From Cryobacterium sp. HLT2-28 (GTDB lineage Bacteria > Actinomycetota > Actinomycetes > Actinomycetales > Microbacteriaceae): 64,000 nucleotides of DNA. This document shows, piece after piece, positions 1 to 9,036 of this stretch (position 1 is its first letter; every line of letters starts with the position of its first letter). The stretch is taken from the NCBI RefSeq assembly GCF_004402495.1, contig NZ_SOFH01000011.1:62001-126000 (forward strand), given 5' to 3'. The notes beneath the pieces are model-generated. The model was not told the DNA's origin, ran no database searches, and saw only the letters and a program-made list of their open reading frames with translations. The translations under genes were made by a program, and so were the position numbers.

Positions 1-135
1 ATTTCCGGCCGGCCTGTGCCCGGCCCCAGTGCAAGTTGAACATTCTCACAAGCTACGCCGCCCGGTTGCCGAGTCAAGGGTCGGGCGCACGCTGTGCGCG
101 AACGACGGGCGGATGCCGGTGCCGGTTGAGGGGTT

Positions 136-1002
136 GTGCAGCCAGGCGTGGGAAACTGGAACGTGCGCACCACGTCGACCACCAGTCCCCTCCGCTATGT
201 CGTGGGTGCTTTCTGCTCGATCGCGGTATTCGTCGTGATCTACCTGTTCTCGGTGCGCACCCTCGCCGGCCAGACCATGGACCAGCTCGCCTTCGACGGA
301 GCGGAGTTCGGCCGGCGCAGCGTGACCCCGTTCACCCAGCAGGTGCTCGACGCCCTGCCCGTGGTGTCCGTGATCGCGGGAGCGGTGATCACCGGCATCC
401 TCACCGCCGTCCGGCGAAACGTGCGCACCCTGGTCGTCGCGATCGGCGCGGCCCTGGGCGCCGTGCTGACCACGCAGCTGCTCAAGGGCTTGCTGCTGAC
501 CCGGCCGGACCTCGGCGTCGACGGCTATGCGGGCAACTCGTTGCCCTCCGGGCATACGACGGTGGCCGCGGCATCCGCCCTCGCCGTCTTCCTCGTCTCC
601 AGCCCGCGAACGCGGTGGCTGAGCGCCCTCGCGGGCACCGCCTTCGCGGTGGTCGCGGGAGTGTCGACCCTCGCGAACGGCTGGCACCGGCCGAGCGACG
701 TGATCGCCGCTCTGCTCGTCGTTGCGGTCTGGGGGTGCGCCGGCGGGGTGGCGCTGACCGTGTGGCGCGGCGATGACGCGACCACCATGAAGGCTCCGCC
801 GGCCGCAGGGGCCCGGATCCAGCTGAAGATCCTGGTGCCGTTCCTCGTCGTTGCGGTCTCCGCGTTCCTGGTCACCTACTTCCGCGCGTTCGGAACCACG
901 CCCGGGCCGCTGATCGCGTACATCGGCGGGGTGTCGGCGATCATCGCGGCCGGATTCGCCGTGGCGCTCACGGCAACCCGGCTGTTCTCCCGCCTGCCCT
1001 GA
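136..1002 (+). CDS. PAP2-family membrane phosphatase
   Basis: Integral membrane protein of 288 residues with about six hydrophobic segments. The PAP2 (lipid phosphatase/haloperoxidase) signature is visible: a K..RP motif (KGLLLTRP), then SLPSGHTT, then NGWHRPSDV with the catalytic His and Asp. Such enzymes remove phosphate from lipid phosphates or undecaprenyl pyrophosphate at the outer membrane face. Two details differ from the textbook motifs: the first has five rather than six residues between K and RP, and the Arg of SRx5H is Thr here, as I believe happens in actinobacterial GWHRPSD subfamilies. GTG 136 is the longest start; GTG 148 and GTG 163 are in frame and no clear ribosome site separates them. 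It lies 74 bases before the polyketide synthase on the same strand, but a functional link is only a guess. Confidence 0.85.
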   Translation: MQPGVGNWNVRTTSTTSPLRYVVGAFCSIAVFVVIYLFSVRTLAGQTMDQLAFDGAEFGRRSVTPFTQQVLDALPVVSVIAGAVITGILTAVRRNVRTLVVAIGAALGAVLTTQLLKGLLLTRPDLGVDGYAGNSLPSGHTTVAAASALAVFLVSSPRTRWLSALAGTAFAVVAGVSTLANGWHRPSDVIAALLVVAVWGCAGGVALTVWRGDDATTMKAPPAAGARIQLKILVPFLVVAVSAFLVTYFRAFGTTPGPLIAYIGGVSAIIAAGFAVALTATRLFSRLP

Positions 1003-1075
1003 CCCGAGGTTTGCCGGGAGGCATCCCGATGCGTGGGGGGTGTGCCGGTGCGGGGCTGCGTGTAACACTGGGGCT

Positions 1076-2368
1076 ATGTCCGTCACTCTCAGAGCGCTGC
1101 AGACCGTGGTTCCGCCGACAATCCTGGTGCAGGAGCAGGTGCGCGACGTGTTCGCGGCCCAGCCGGGACTGAGCCGGCTGGCCCAACGGCTGGTGACGGC
1201 ATCCTTCAACCTGTCGGGAATCGACCGCCGCCACACCGTGATCGACGAGCTCACGCTCGACTCGGACACCGCTGACCCGCAGTTCTTCGACGCGGCCACG
1301 CAGCGCCTGCTGATGCCGGGCACCCGGGTGCGAAACGAGCTCTACATCGTCGAGGCGACCAAGCTCTTCGTCGAAGCCGGGCGCCGGGCGCTGGCCGCCT
1401 GCCCCGACATCGTCGCGGCGGACATCACCCACGTCGTCACCGTGTCGTGCACCGGCTTCTACGCCCCGGGCCCCGACTACATGCTCGTGCGCGAACTGGG
1501 GCTGAGCCCGGCCACCCAGCGCTACCACCTCGGTTTCATGGGCTGCTACGCGTCGATGCCGGCGCTGCGCACGGCGAAGCAGTTCGTCGAGGCCGATCCG
1601 AACGCGGTCGTGCTGGTCGTCAGTGCCGAGCTGTGCTCGCTGCACCTGCGCAGCTCCGACGACCCGGACACGATCGTCGCCTCCTCGTTGTTCTCCGACG
1701 GGGCCGCGGCCGGGATCGTCAGCTCCCGGGCGCCGTTGCCGGGGGAGCGGGCCCTGGACCTCGACCTGTTCGAGACCGTGATCACCCCGGTCGGCGAGGG
1801 CGACATGGCCTGGAAGATCGGTGACGAGGGCTTCGAAATGGTGCTGAGCACGTATGTGCCGCACATCATCGACGAACACATCGAAGCGGCCCTCGCGCCG
1901 CTCTTCGCCCGGGACGAGTCACTCACGGCGGCGCTGGCGCCGCCCGCGGCCGAGCCGGAGCGTGAGCTGGTCGGGGCGGTCGCCGGTGGGCCGGGCGCGC
2001 TGGCCGCGGGGATGCCGGCCGGGGTGGCCGCCGGTTCGGCCGGGGCCCTGGCCGCGACGCTTCTCACGGCGCTTCCCGCGGCGCTTCCCGCGACGCTTTC
2101 CACGGCGATCGCGCACTGGGCGATCCACCCGGGCGGGCGCAGCATCCTGGACAAGACCGAAGCAAAGCTCGGGCTCAGCGAGGCGCAGCTCGTGCCCTCG
2201 CGGGAGACCTTGCGCCAATACGGGAACATGAGCAGCGCCACGATCCTGTTCGTGCTGAAGGCCATCCTCGACGCCCCGGCCACCGCCGACGGGGAACGGG
2301 TCTGTGCGATGGCGTTCGGGCCGGGACTCACCGTCGAGTCCGGGCTGATGACCGTCTCCGCCGGCTAG
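1076..2368 (+). CDS. type III polyketide synthase (chalcone synthase-like)
   Basis: Ketosynthase of 430 residues that extends a fatty-acyl or other CoA starter with malonyl-CoA. The catalytic triad is visible: Cys125 in SCTGFYAPG, His351 in WAIHPGGRS and Asn384 in YGNMSSAT. ATG 1076 is chosen because homology begins at once (SVTLRALQTVVPP); in-frame codons upstream look non-coding. A TAACAC stretch at 1063-1068 could be a -10, giving a very short leader. Unusual is a stretch of roughly 65 residues (about 283-347) almost wholly Ala, Pro, Gly and Leu, inserted just before the His motif. A methyltransferase and a flavin monooxygenase follow at once, the set seen in srsABC phenolic-lipid synthesis of Streptomyces griseus (established), so an alkylresorcinol/alkylquinone-type product is likely (inference). 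Confidence 0.92.
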   Translation: MSVTLRALQTVVPPTILVQEQVRDVFAAQPGLSRLAQRLVTASFNLSGIDRRHTVIDELTLDSDTADPQFFDAATQRLLMPGTRVRNELYIVEATKLFVEAGRRALAACPDIVAADITHVVTVSCTGFYAPGPDYMLVRELGLSPATQRYHLGFMGCYASMPALRTAKQFVEADPNAVVLVVSAELCSLHLRSSDDPDTIVASSLFSDGAAAGIVSSRAPLPGERALDLDLFETVITPVGEGDMAWKIGDEGFEMVLSTYVPHIIDEHIEAALAPLFARDESLTAALAPPAAEPERELVGAVAGGPGALAAGMPAGVAAGSAGALAATLLTALPAALPATLSTAIAHWAIHPGGRSILDKTEAKLGLSEAQLVPSRETLRQYGNMSSATILFVLKAILDAPATADGERVCAMAFGPGLTVESGLMTVSAG

Positions 2369-2374
2369 GCGACC

Positions 2375-3124
2375 GTGGGCATCCCGTCGCTGCGGCTGCG
2401 CGAGAGCGACGCCGTCGAGCTGATGGACGACCCCGACTGCGACCCGGAACGGCTCGACCGCACCTACGCGAACTTCCGGTTCGTGAACGCGGTCGTGTCG
2501 GGCTGGCGCGGGATCTACCGGCGGGAGATCCGCCCGGAGTTGTCGCGCATGACGGAGAGCACCCTGCTCGACATCGGGTCGGGCGGCGGCGACATGGCCA
2601 GGGCGCTGGCCCGCTGGGCGGCCGGGGACGGGCTGCGCCTCACCGTGACCGCGATCGACCCGGATCCCCGGGCGCACGCCTACGCCACCGGCCTGCCGCC
2701 GCTGCCGGGGCTCACCTTCCGGCGGGCGCTGAGCTCCGAGCTGGTGGCCGAGGGAGCGCGCTTCGACTTCGTCGTCTCCAACCATGTGCTGCACCACCTC
2801 TCCGCCACGCAGCTCGGCGGCCTGCTCGTCGATTCCGAGCGGCTCGCCGCCGGCCGGGTGCTGCACGGCGACATCGAACGCAGCCGGTTCGCCTACCTCG
2901 GCTTCGGCCTGGGCACCTGGCCGTTTTTCGGTCGCTCGTTCATCCGCGACGACGGGCTCACCTCGATCCGGCGCAGCTTCACCGCGGCCGAGCTGCGCGC
3001 CGTCCTGCCGCGAGGCTGGCGGGTGACCCGGGAGCGGCCGTCCCGCCTCGTGCTGCGCTGGGCGCCCCAATCCGAGGAGGAACGGGCGGCCGCGGCGCCG
3101 GGCGGCGGGGCGACGGATGCGTGA
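2375..3124 (+). CDS. class I SAM-dependent methyltransferase of the polyketide cluster
   Basis: Protein of 249 residues with the Rossmann methyltransferase motif I LLDIGSGGGDMARAL near residue 65, an acidic motif II (VTAIDPDPRA) and a VVSNHVLHHL segment typical of ubiquinone/menaquinone and polyketide methyltransferases. The start is GTG 2375, six bases after the synthase stop; its 3' end overlaps the next gene by 8 bases, so the three genes are a translationally coupled operon. It probably methylates the resorcinol or quinone made by the preceding synthase. It is not the membrane-type methyltransferase seen as SrsB in Streptomyces, so the position it modifies may differ. Confidence 0.85.
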   Translation: MGIPSLRLRESDAVELMDDPDCDPERLDRTYANFRFVNAVVSGWRGIYRREIRPELSRMTESTLLDIGSGGGDMARALARWAAGDGLRLTVTAIDPDPRAHAYATGLPPLPGLTFRRALSSELVAEGARFDFVVSNHVLHHLSATQLGGLLVDSERLAAGRVLHGDIERSRFAYLGFGLGTWPFFGRSFIRDDGLTSIRRSFTAAELRAVLPRGWRVTRERPSRLVLRWAPQSEEERAAAAPGGGATDA

Positions 3125-4250
3125 CGTCATCGTCGTCGGCGGGGGACCGGTCGGCATCCTGCTGGCCGGGCTGCTCGCCGTGCGCGGCCTCGACGTGGAG
3201 GTGCTCGAGCAGCGGAGCGAGCCGTCGATGCGGTCGCGGGCCATCGGCATCCACCCGCCGTCGCTCCGGGCCCTGCGGCAGCTCGGAGTCGCCGATACGA
3301 TCATCGAGAGTGCGGTCCGAATCAACGGTGGGGAGGTACGCTCCGACGGACGCCGACTCGGCCGGCTCCGGTTCGCCGAGACCGCCGACCGCTACCAGCG
3401 CGTAATCTCCCTGCCCCAGTACGAGACCGAGGCGGTGCTGCGGGCCCGGTTCGCAGAGCTCCGGCCCGGCGGGTTCCGCGGCGGCTTGACCGTGACCGGG
3501 GTGCGCGACCGGGGAGACCGGGTCGAGCTCGCCACCGCGCCCGGCGCGGCAGAGCCGCTCGAGGCCCGCTACGTCGTGGCCGCCGACGGTGCCCGCAGCG
3601 CCGTGCGCGACCTGCTCGGAATCCGCTGCACCGCCCGCACCGGCGGCGAAACCTACCTGATGAGCGACTATGCCGACACCGGCGAGTACGGCGATGAGGC
3701 GGTGCTGTTCTTCGAGCGGGGCGGGGTGGTCGAGTCGTTCCCGCTGCCCGGCGGCCGGCGCCGGTGGGTGGCGATGACCCCGACCCTGATGACGGATGCG
3801 ACCAGCGCCGACCTCGCGGCCCTCGTGCGCACCCGCACCGGCATCGAGCTGCCGCCGACGGAGGCGGCAGCGAGCTCCTTCGCGGTGCAGCAGCGGCTGG
3901 CTCGGCGGCTCGTGTCCGGCCGGGTCGTTCTGGTCGGCGACGCCGCCCACCAGATCAGCCCGATCGGCGGGCAGGGCATGAACCTCGGCTGGCTCGACGC
4001 GCTGCAGCTGGCCCCCGCACTGGAACGGGCGATCCGCGAGCCGGCGGCCGCGGCATCCGTTCTCGCCGACTACGACCGTCGCCGCCGGCGCAGCGCCCGG
4101 ATGGCCGCGCGGCAGGCCGGCTTCAACATGGCGATGGGCCGGCCGGCGCACGGCCTGCGCCTGCGAGCGCGGAACGGCCTCGTGCGCGCGCTCGGAGTGC
4201 CGCCGGCGAGCCTGGTCCTCGCCCGCGCGTTCACCATGCGCTGGCTCTAG
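3117..4250 (+). CDS. FAD-dependent aromatic monooxygenase
   Basis: Class A flavoprotein hydroxylase of 377 residues. It opens with the ADP-binding motif VGGGPVGILLAGLLA and ends the FAD domain with VGDAAHQISPIGGQGMNLG, the GD motif that contacts the FAD ribityl chain; a DG motif (AADGARSAVRDL) lies between. It should hydroxylate the phenolic product of the upstream synthase using NAD(P)H and oxygen, comparable in role to SrsC. The start ATG 3117 lies inside the methyltransferase gene (8-base overlap). No gene follows on this strand; a 94-bp hairpin element lies between it and the convergent debranching enzyme. Confidence 0.88.
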   Translation: MRDVIVVGGGPVGILLAGLLAVRGLDVEVLEQRSEPSMRSRAIGIHPPSLRALRQLGVADTIIESAVRINGGEVRSDGRRLGRLRFAETADRYQRVISLPQYETEAVLRARFAELRPGGFRGGLTVTGVRDRGDRVELATAPGAAEPLEARYVVAADGARSAVRDLLGIRCTARTGGETYLMSDYADTGEYGDEAVLFFERGGVVESFPLPGGRRRWVAMTPTLMTDATSADLAALVRTRTGIELPPTEAAASSFAVQQRLARRLVSGRVVLVGDAAHQISPIGGQGMNLGWLDALQLAPALERAIREPAAAASVLADYDRRRRRSARMAARQAGFNMAMGRPAHGLRLRARNGLVRALGVPPASLVLARAFTMRWL

Positions 4251-4294
4251 CCCCGCTGATCCACCCCGCCCGCAGGTTCAGGGCGACGTCACCT

Positions 4295-4388
4295 GCGTAA
4301 CTCCTGCAATTCAGCCGACGGGCGCCGAACGTGCCCGGGATTCCGGGGCAGTGTCCGGCCGGAGGCAGAAATAGCAGGAGTTATGCGC
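4295..4388. repeat. TAACTC hairpin element, copy A
   Basis: Long inverted repeat of 94 bp between two convergent genes. The left end reads GCG-TAACTCCTGCAATTC and the right end is its near reverse complement (GAAATAGCAGGAGTTATGCGC ends at 4388). The middle carries CCCGGGATTCCGGG, shared with copy B at 12531. It may act as a two-way terminator, but its relatives at 11291, 12531 and 17985 indicate a dispersed repeat family. Confidence 0.75.
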
Positions 4389-4415
4389 GTCAGGCTCGGG
4401 AGACTCCGCCGAGCG

Positions 4416-6500
4416 CTACTGGCCGACGGCGACGGATGCCGCCGCGAGCAGCGTGTTGCGGCTCACCGCGCCGGAGGCATCCGTGGCGAGCTCGAAGCTG
4501 CGTCCCCCGAAGACGAGGCCGCGCACATCGAGCGCCCCGGCGATCGGCAGGGGGGAGACCCGGAGCTCGTCCGCCTGAGCGTCGGGTTCGAGGCCCAGGA
4601 TCGTGCCGAGCACCGCGACGGCGGACGCGGCCGACCAGGCCTGCGGGCGGCAGGCGGCCGGGTACGGGATCGGCGCGGCGGACTCCTCGGTCGAGTGGCC
4701 GGAGTGGAGTTCGGGCATCCGGTAGTCGAAGCCCTCCGCGGTGCGGAGCAGCCCCTCGATCAAAACCGCCGCCTCCGCGCCGAAACCGGCCCGGCCGAGG
4801 CCGGCGATCGCGATCGCGGTGTCGTGCGTCCAGACCGAGCCGCCGTGGTAGCTCAGCGGCCAGTAGCCGGTGGAATCGGTCGACATTGTGCGGAGGCCGT
4901 AGCCCGAGCTCAGCTCGGGGGAGACCAGGCGCCGCGCGACCAGGCGCGAGCCCTCCTCGTCGAGGATTCCGGTGCCGAGCAGGTGGCCGATGTTGCTGGT
5001 GACGGTGTCGACCTTCTGCTTGCGCGCATCGAGGGCGACGGCCGGGTAGGCGCCGTCGGGGGACTCGATCCAGAACGCCTCGTTGAAGCGGGTCTTGAGC
5101 GCGGCAGCCCAGTCGCGCCAGTCCGCGCCGCCGGAGCGGCCGAAGTGGTCGAGCAGCGCGGCGCCGCCGACGGCGGCCTCGTAGGCGTAGGCCTGCACCT
5201 CGCAGAGCGCGATCGGGCCTTCGGAGAGGCTCCCGTCTCGCCATTGGATGGAATCGCCGGAGTCCTTCCAGCCTTGGTTGGCCAGGCCGTGCCCGGTCGA
5301 GTCGACGTATTCGAGGAAACCGTCGCCGTCGCTGTCGCCGTAGGAGCGCATCCAGACCAGAGCGGTCTCGAGATGGGGCAGCAGCGCCTCGACCTCGGCG
5401 TCGGGCATGCCCCACTTCCAGGCGTCGTGCAGCAGGTTGATCCACAGCGCGGTCGCATCGACCGTGCCGAAGTAGAGCGGCGGCAGCGAGGTGTCCTCGC
5501 CGGGCATGTTCAGGGTGCCCGGCCGCAGCTCGTGCATGATCTTGCCGGGCTGTTCGGCGGTCGCGGCGACCGTCTCGGTGCCCTGCAGCGCGGCGAGCAC
5601 GCGCAGGGTCGACCCGGCGAGGCCGGTGCCGAGCGGCAGCAGCATCCGGGCGGCCCAGATCGAGTCCCGGCCGAAGAGGGTGAAGAACCACGGCGCCCCG
5701 GCGGCGAGGAACACGTCGTCGGGCTGGTCGCGGGTGACCATCCGCAGCCCGGCGAGGTCCTTGAGGGCGGTGTCCACCCAGGCGCCGAGGCGGGAGTCGT
5801 CGGCGCGGGCCGTGACGCCGGCCCAGTCGGATGCCCCGCTCGCGCCGCGGACGACGGCCGACGGGTCGACGATGGCCAGTTCCCAGCTCACGCCGACGCT
5901 GCCGTGGGCGGGGATCGTGACGCTCCAGCTCGCGGTGGTCAGACCGTCGGCGTCGACGACGAGGTCGGCGTCGGCGGAGGAGAACGACGCCGTGATCGCG
6001 CCGGAGGAGTAGTGCACGCCGTCGTCGTCGAGCACGGAGACGATCTCGACGCCCGGGGTGAGCACGCCGCCCTTGACGTCGTGGATGATGTCGAACGACG
6101 GCGTGAGCTCGAGCGTCACGGTCGTCTCGATCGGGTCGGTGATCGCACTGGTGAGTTCGATCGTCTCGGTCACCCGGCCGTCCCGCACCCGGCGCACCCG
6201 GTTGAGGAGAACCCGGGGGTCGGCGCCGCGGCCGTCGAGGTGGCGCAGCAGGGAGACGAAGCGGAGCGTGGCGGCATCCGTCACGCTGTGCGAGATGTTC
6301 TCGGGGATCTGGCCGCCGACCAGCAGGGTGAGGGCGCCCACGATGCGGGTGTCGGAGTGGTAGATGCCGTGCAGGGGGCGGCTGCCCATCGATCCGTCGG
6401 GGGAGGACCAGACCTGGGTGGGCGCCGACAGGGCGACCAGTTCGTCGTGGAGCAGAGGCTGGTGCGGGTGCTTCGGTGTCTCGGACATGCGTGGATTCAC
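4416..6500 (-). CDS. amylo-alpha-1,6-glucosidase / glycogen debranching-type enzyme
   Basis: Protein of 694 residues with the two-part layout of bacterial GDE-type glycosidases: an N-terminal beta domain (HGIYHSDTRIVGALTLLVGG is typical of GDE_N) and a C-terminal alpha/alpha barrel with GRDSIWAARMLLPLGTGLA, WKDSGDSIQWRDG and SVWTHDTAIAIAGL. It should hydrolyse alpha-1,6 or related alpha-glucosidic links in imported oligosaccharides in the cytoplasm. The start is GTG 6500 or, equally possible, ATG 6488: a GAGGAG sits only 2 bases before the GTG and 14 before the ATG. It is transcribed away from a LacI regulator and ABC importer, and the two operators in the divergent region probably control both sides. 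Confidence 0.87.
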   Translation of the reverse strand: MNPRMSETPKHPHQPLLHDELVALSAPTQVWSSPDGSMGSRPLHGIYHSDTRIVGALTLLVGGQIPENISHSVTDAATLRFVSLLRHLDGRGADPRVLLNRVRRVRDGRVTETIELTSAITDPIETTVTLELTPSFDIIHDVKGGVLTPGVEIVSVLDDDGVHYSSGAITASFSSADADLVVDADGLTTASWSVTIPAHGSVGVSWELAIVDPSAVVRGASGASDWAGVTARADDSRLGAWVDTALKDLAGLRMVTRDQPDDVFLAAGAPWFFTLFGRDSIWAARMLLPLGTGLAGSTLRVLAALQGTETVAATAEQPGKIMHELRPGTLNMPGEDTSLPPLYFGTVDATALWINLLHDAWKWGMPDAEVEALLPHLETALVWMRSYGDSDGDGFLEYVDSTGHGLANQGWKDSGDSIQWRDGSLSEGPIALCEVQAYAYEAAVGGAALLDHFGRSGGADWRDWAAALKTRFNEAFWIESPDGAYPAVALDARKQKVDTVTSNIGHLLGTGILDEEGSRLVARRLVSPELSSGYGLRTMSTDSTGYWPLSYHGGSVWTHDTAIAIAGLGRAGFGAEAAVLIEGLLRTAEGFDYRMPELHSGHSTEESAAPIPYPAACRPQAWSAASAVAVLGTILGLEPDAQADELRVSPLPIAGALDVRGLVFGGRSFELATDASGAVSRNTLLAAASVAVGQ

Positions 6501-6563
6501 GACTCCTCAGTGATTCGGTGAGCCCTGCAATAGTGCATTCGAGGCCCGCTGTGCGATTGATTA

Positions 6564-6632
6564 TTGACAGATTCGCGTATTCAGGTAACGTAGCACTCAA
6601 GATTTGAACGATCAAACTTTTGAACGATCAAA
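6564..6632 (+). promoter_or_regulatory. promoter with two LacI-type operators
   Basis: TTGACA at 6564-6569 and TAACGT at 6586-6591 (16-base spacer) form a good sigma-70-like promoter. Directly downstream are two identical 14-bp palindromes TTTGAACGATCAAA at 6603-6616 and 6619-6632, 16 bp apart. Palindromes of this size with central CG are typical LacI-family operators. Placed at about the transcription start, they should repress the regulator-ABC operon and possibly the divergent debranching gene. Confidence 0.82.
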
Positions 6633-6657
6633 TCACCACTTACCGCAAGGAGGCACC

Positions 6658-7782
6658 GTGGACCGGTTACCGACGATCGAAGACGTCGCACGTGCCGCCC
6701 GGGTGTCCAGGCAGACCGTGTCCAACGTGCTGAACACCCCGGCGATCGTCAAGCCGGAGACCCGCAAGCGCGTCGAGGTCGCCATCCGCAAGCTGGCCTA
6801 CCGGCCACACGCCTCGGCTCGCCGGCTGCGGATGCGCAAGTCATCCACGATCGCCATCCGGCTCGACCCGATGACCAACGGCATCTCGGGCGCGCTGCTC
6901 GACCGTTTCCTGCACGCCCTGACCGAGCAGGCGGATGCCCGCGGCATCCGGATCCTGCTCTTCACCGCCGCCGACCCGGCCGCCGAGATTGAGCAGATCC
7001 GCAAGCTGCGCGCCGGCGCCGACGTGGACGCGTTCGTGCTCACGGCCACCTTCCACGGCGACCCGCGCACGGAATGGCTGGTGGAGAACGACGTTCCCTT
7101 CGTCACCTTCGGCCGGCCGTGGGGCGCCAACGACATGAACAACCCCAAGCACCTCTGGGTGGACGTGGACGGATTCGCGGGGATGCGCGAGGCGGCCATC
7201 CACCTGATCGACCAGGGCTCCTCCCGGGTCGGGTTCGTCGGCTGGCCGAGCCTCTCCGGCACCGGCGACGATCGCCGCCGCGGCTGGCAGGCCGCCGTCG
7301 AGGAACGCCTCTCCACCAGCGACACCGACCTCGCCGCCCTCAACCTGAGCGTGGAGGACCGCCTCGAAGACGCCAGGGATGCCGTGGTCGCGCTGCTCGA
7401 GAGCGACGAGAAGATCGACGGCCTGGTCTGCGCGAGCGACACGCTCGCCCTCGGCGCGATGATCGCCGCGGCATCCGTCGGCCGGAGCGACCTGCCGATC
7501 ATCGGCTTCGACAACTCGCCCGTCGGCCAGGCCATCGGCCTCTCCAGCGTCGACCAGACCCTCGACGAGGTCGCCGGCGGCGCCCTCGAACTGCTGCTCG
7601 GCCAGACCGGGGGAGACCTCGTGCACCGCGACGCCGCCGCCGGGGACACCCGTCACCGGCTGATCACACCTCACCTCGTCATCCGGCAGCCGCTGCGGCT
7701 GCTGGCCTCTGACGCGGCATCGACCCCCACCGCAACCAAGAGTGCGGTCGGCAATCACAAGAATGGGAAGGAAACACAATGA
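6658..7782 (+). CDS. LacI-family transcriptional regulator (alpha-glucoside locus)
   Basis: Regulator of 374 residues. The helix-turn-helix is at the N terminus (PTIEDVARAARVSRQTVSNV), followed by the hinge helix (HASARRLRMRKSS) and a periplasmic-binding-protein-like sugar sensor domain ending in IIGFDNSPVGQAIGLSSVDQ. GTG 6658 is chosen because AAGGAGG sits four bases upstream; the frame is open further upstream but lacks a ribosome site. Its stop overlaps the ATG of the sugar-binding protein by 4 bases, so regulator and transporter form one autoregulated operon behind the two TTTGAACGATCAAA palindromes. The inducer is probably a malto-oligosaccharide or related sugar (inference from the debranching enzyme). 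Confidence 0.9.
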   Translation: MDRLPTIEDVARAARVSRQTVSNVLNTPAIVKPETRKRVEVAIRKLAYRPHASARRLRMRKSSTIAIRLDPMTNGISGALLDRFLHALTEQADARGIRILLFTAADPAAEIEQIRKLRAGADVDAFVLTATFHGDPRTEWLVENDVPFVTFGRPWGANDMNNPKHLWVDVDGFAGMREAAIHLIDQGSSRVGFVGWPSLSGTGDDRRRGWQAAVEERLSTSDTDLAALNLSVEDRLEDARDAVVALLESDEKIDGLVCASDTLALGAMIAAASVGRSDLPIIGFDNSPVGQAIGLSSVDQTLDEVAGGALELLLGQTGGDLVHRDAAAGDTRHRLITPHLVIRQPLRLLASDAASTPTATKSAVGNHKNGKETQ

Positions 7783-9026
7783 AACTACGACGAGGAGCAC
7801 GCTGGGGTGCTGTTCTGGTGGCCGGCGGACTGTTGGCCAGCCTGGCCGCCTGTTCGTCCGGTGGCAGCGACAGCGCCGGCGGCGACGTTGCCGGGCAGAA
7901 GCTCACCGTGCTGATCGGCTCGAGCGGCGACGCCGAGACGAAGGCAGTGACCGACGCGGCCACGGCCTGGGGCACCACCAACAAGGCGACCGTCAAGGTC
8001 GTCGCGGCCAACGACCTCACCCAGCAGCTGGGCCAGGGCTTCGCCGGCGGCAACCCGCCCGACCTGTTCTACATGGGCTGGGACCAGTTCCAGACCTACG
8101 CGAGCAAGCAATACCTGGAGCCCTACGCCGACCAGGCCGGGAACAAGGATGCCTTCTACCCGGCTCTGACGAGTGCGTTCAGCTATAAGGACAAGTTCTA
8201 CTGCGAGCCCAAGGACTTCTCCACCCTCGGCCTGATCATCAACACCGAGAAGTGGGATGCGGCCGGCCTGACCGACGCAGACATCCCCACCGATTGGGCC
8301 GGCCTCGAGGCCGTCGCCAAGAAGCTCACCACGGCCGACACGGCCGGGCTGTCCTTCGGCGCGGAATACGCCCGGATCGGCACGTTCATGAACCAGGCCG
8401 GCGGATCGATGCTCTCCAAGGACGGCAAGAAGGTCACGGCCGACTCGGCCGAGAACCTCGCCGGACTCACCGAGGTGAAGACGCTCCTCTCCGACGGCGT
8501 GCTCAAGTTCCCGGCAGACCTCGACTCCGGCTGGAGCGGAGAGGCGCTCGGCAAGGGCAAGGCCGCCATGGTCATCGAGGGTCCGTGGATCAGCGGGCTC
8601 AAGGCCGACTACCCCGACCTGAAGTACAAGGCCGTCGAACTTCCCGCCGGCCCCGGTGGGCAGTCGACCTTCACCTTCAGCAACTGCTGGGGCATCCCGG
8701 CCCAGTCCAAGACGACAGCCGCCGCCGAAAGCCTGGTGAAGTTCCTCACCACCGACGAGCAGCAGCTGAAGTTCTCCGACGCATTCGGGGTCATCCCGTC
8801 GACCGAGTCGGCCGCCAAGGTCTACTCGACGACGTACCCGCAGAACGCGTCCTTCGTCAAGAGCAACGACTACGCGGTCAGCCCGGTCGCGTTCGCCGGC
8901 GCATCAACCGTGATCGGCGACTTCAACGCCCAGCTGCAGGGCCTGAGCACCGCTGATCCCAAGGCGATCCTGAGCGCGCTGCAGACGAACCTGCAGGCCG
9001 CCCTCGACGCAGCGAACAAGAAGTAG
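7779..9026 (+). CDS. ABC transporter sugar-binding lipoprotein
   Basis: Family 1 extracellular solute-binding protein of 415 residues. A basic start, a hydrophobic stretch and the lipobox LASLAAC (lipidated Cys25) mark it as a lipoprotein. The conserved cleft segments GNPPDLFYMGWDQF and GKAAMVIEGPWISG are typical of carbohydrate-binding members. ATG 7779 has GGAAGGAA just upstream and overlaps the regulator stop. It delivers the sugar to the two permeases that follow; no ATPase gene is present, as is usual for actinobacteria that share one MsiK-type ATPase among sugar importers. Confidence 0.92.
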   Translation: MKLRRGARWGAVLVAGGLLASLAACSSGGSDSAGGDVAGQKLTVLIGSSGDAETKAVTDAATAWGTTNKATVKVVAANDLTQQLGQGFAGGNPPDLFYMGWDQFQTYASKQYLEPYADQAGNKDAFYPALTSAFSYKDKFYCEPKDFSTLGLIINTEKWDAAGLTDADIPTDWAGLEAVAKKLTTADTAGLSFGAEYARIGTFMNQAGGSMLSKDGKKVTADSAENLAGLTEVKTLLSDGVLKFPADLDSGWSGEALGKGKAAMVIEGPWISGLKADYPDLKYKAVELPAGPGGQSTFTFSNCWGIPAQSKTTAAAESLVKFLTTDEQQLKFSDAFGVIPSTESAAKVYSTTYPQNASFVKSNDYAVSPVAFAGASTVIGDFNAQLQGLSTADPKAILSALQTNLQAALDAANKK

Positions 9027-9036
9027 GCAGGACATC

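Noticed and set aside
4383..6521. 712-codon open frame on the plus strand
   Set aside because: Exact antisense of the debranching enzyme gene; composition is Arg/Gly/Glu-rich as expected for GC-rich shadow frames and no motif is seen.
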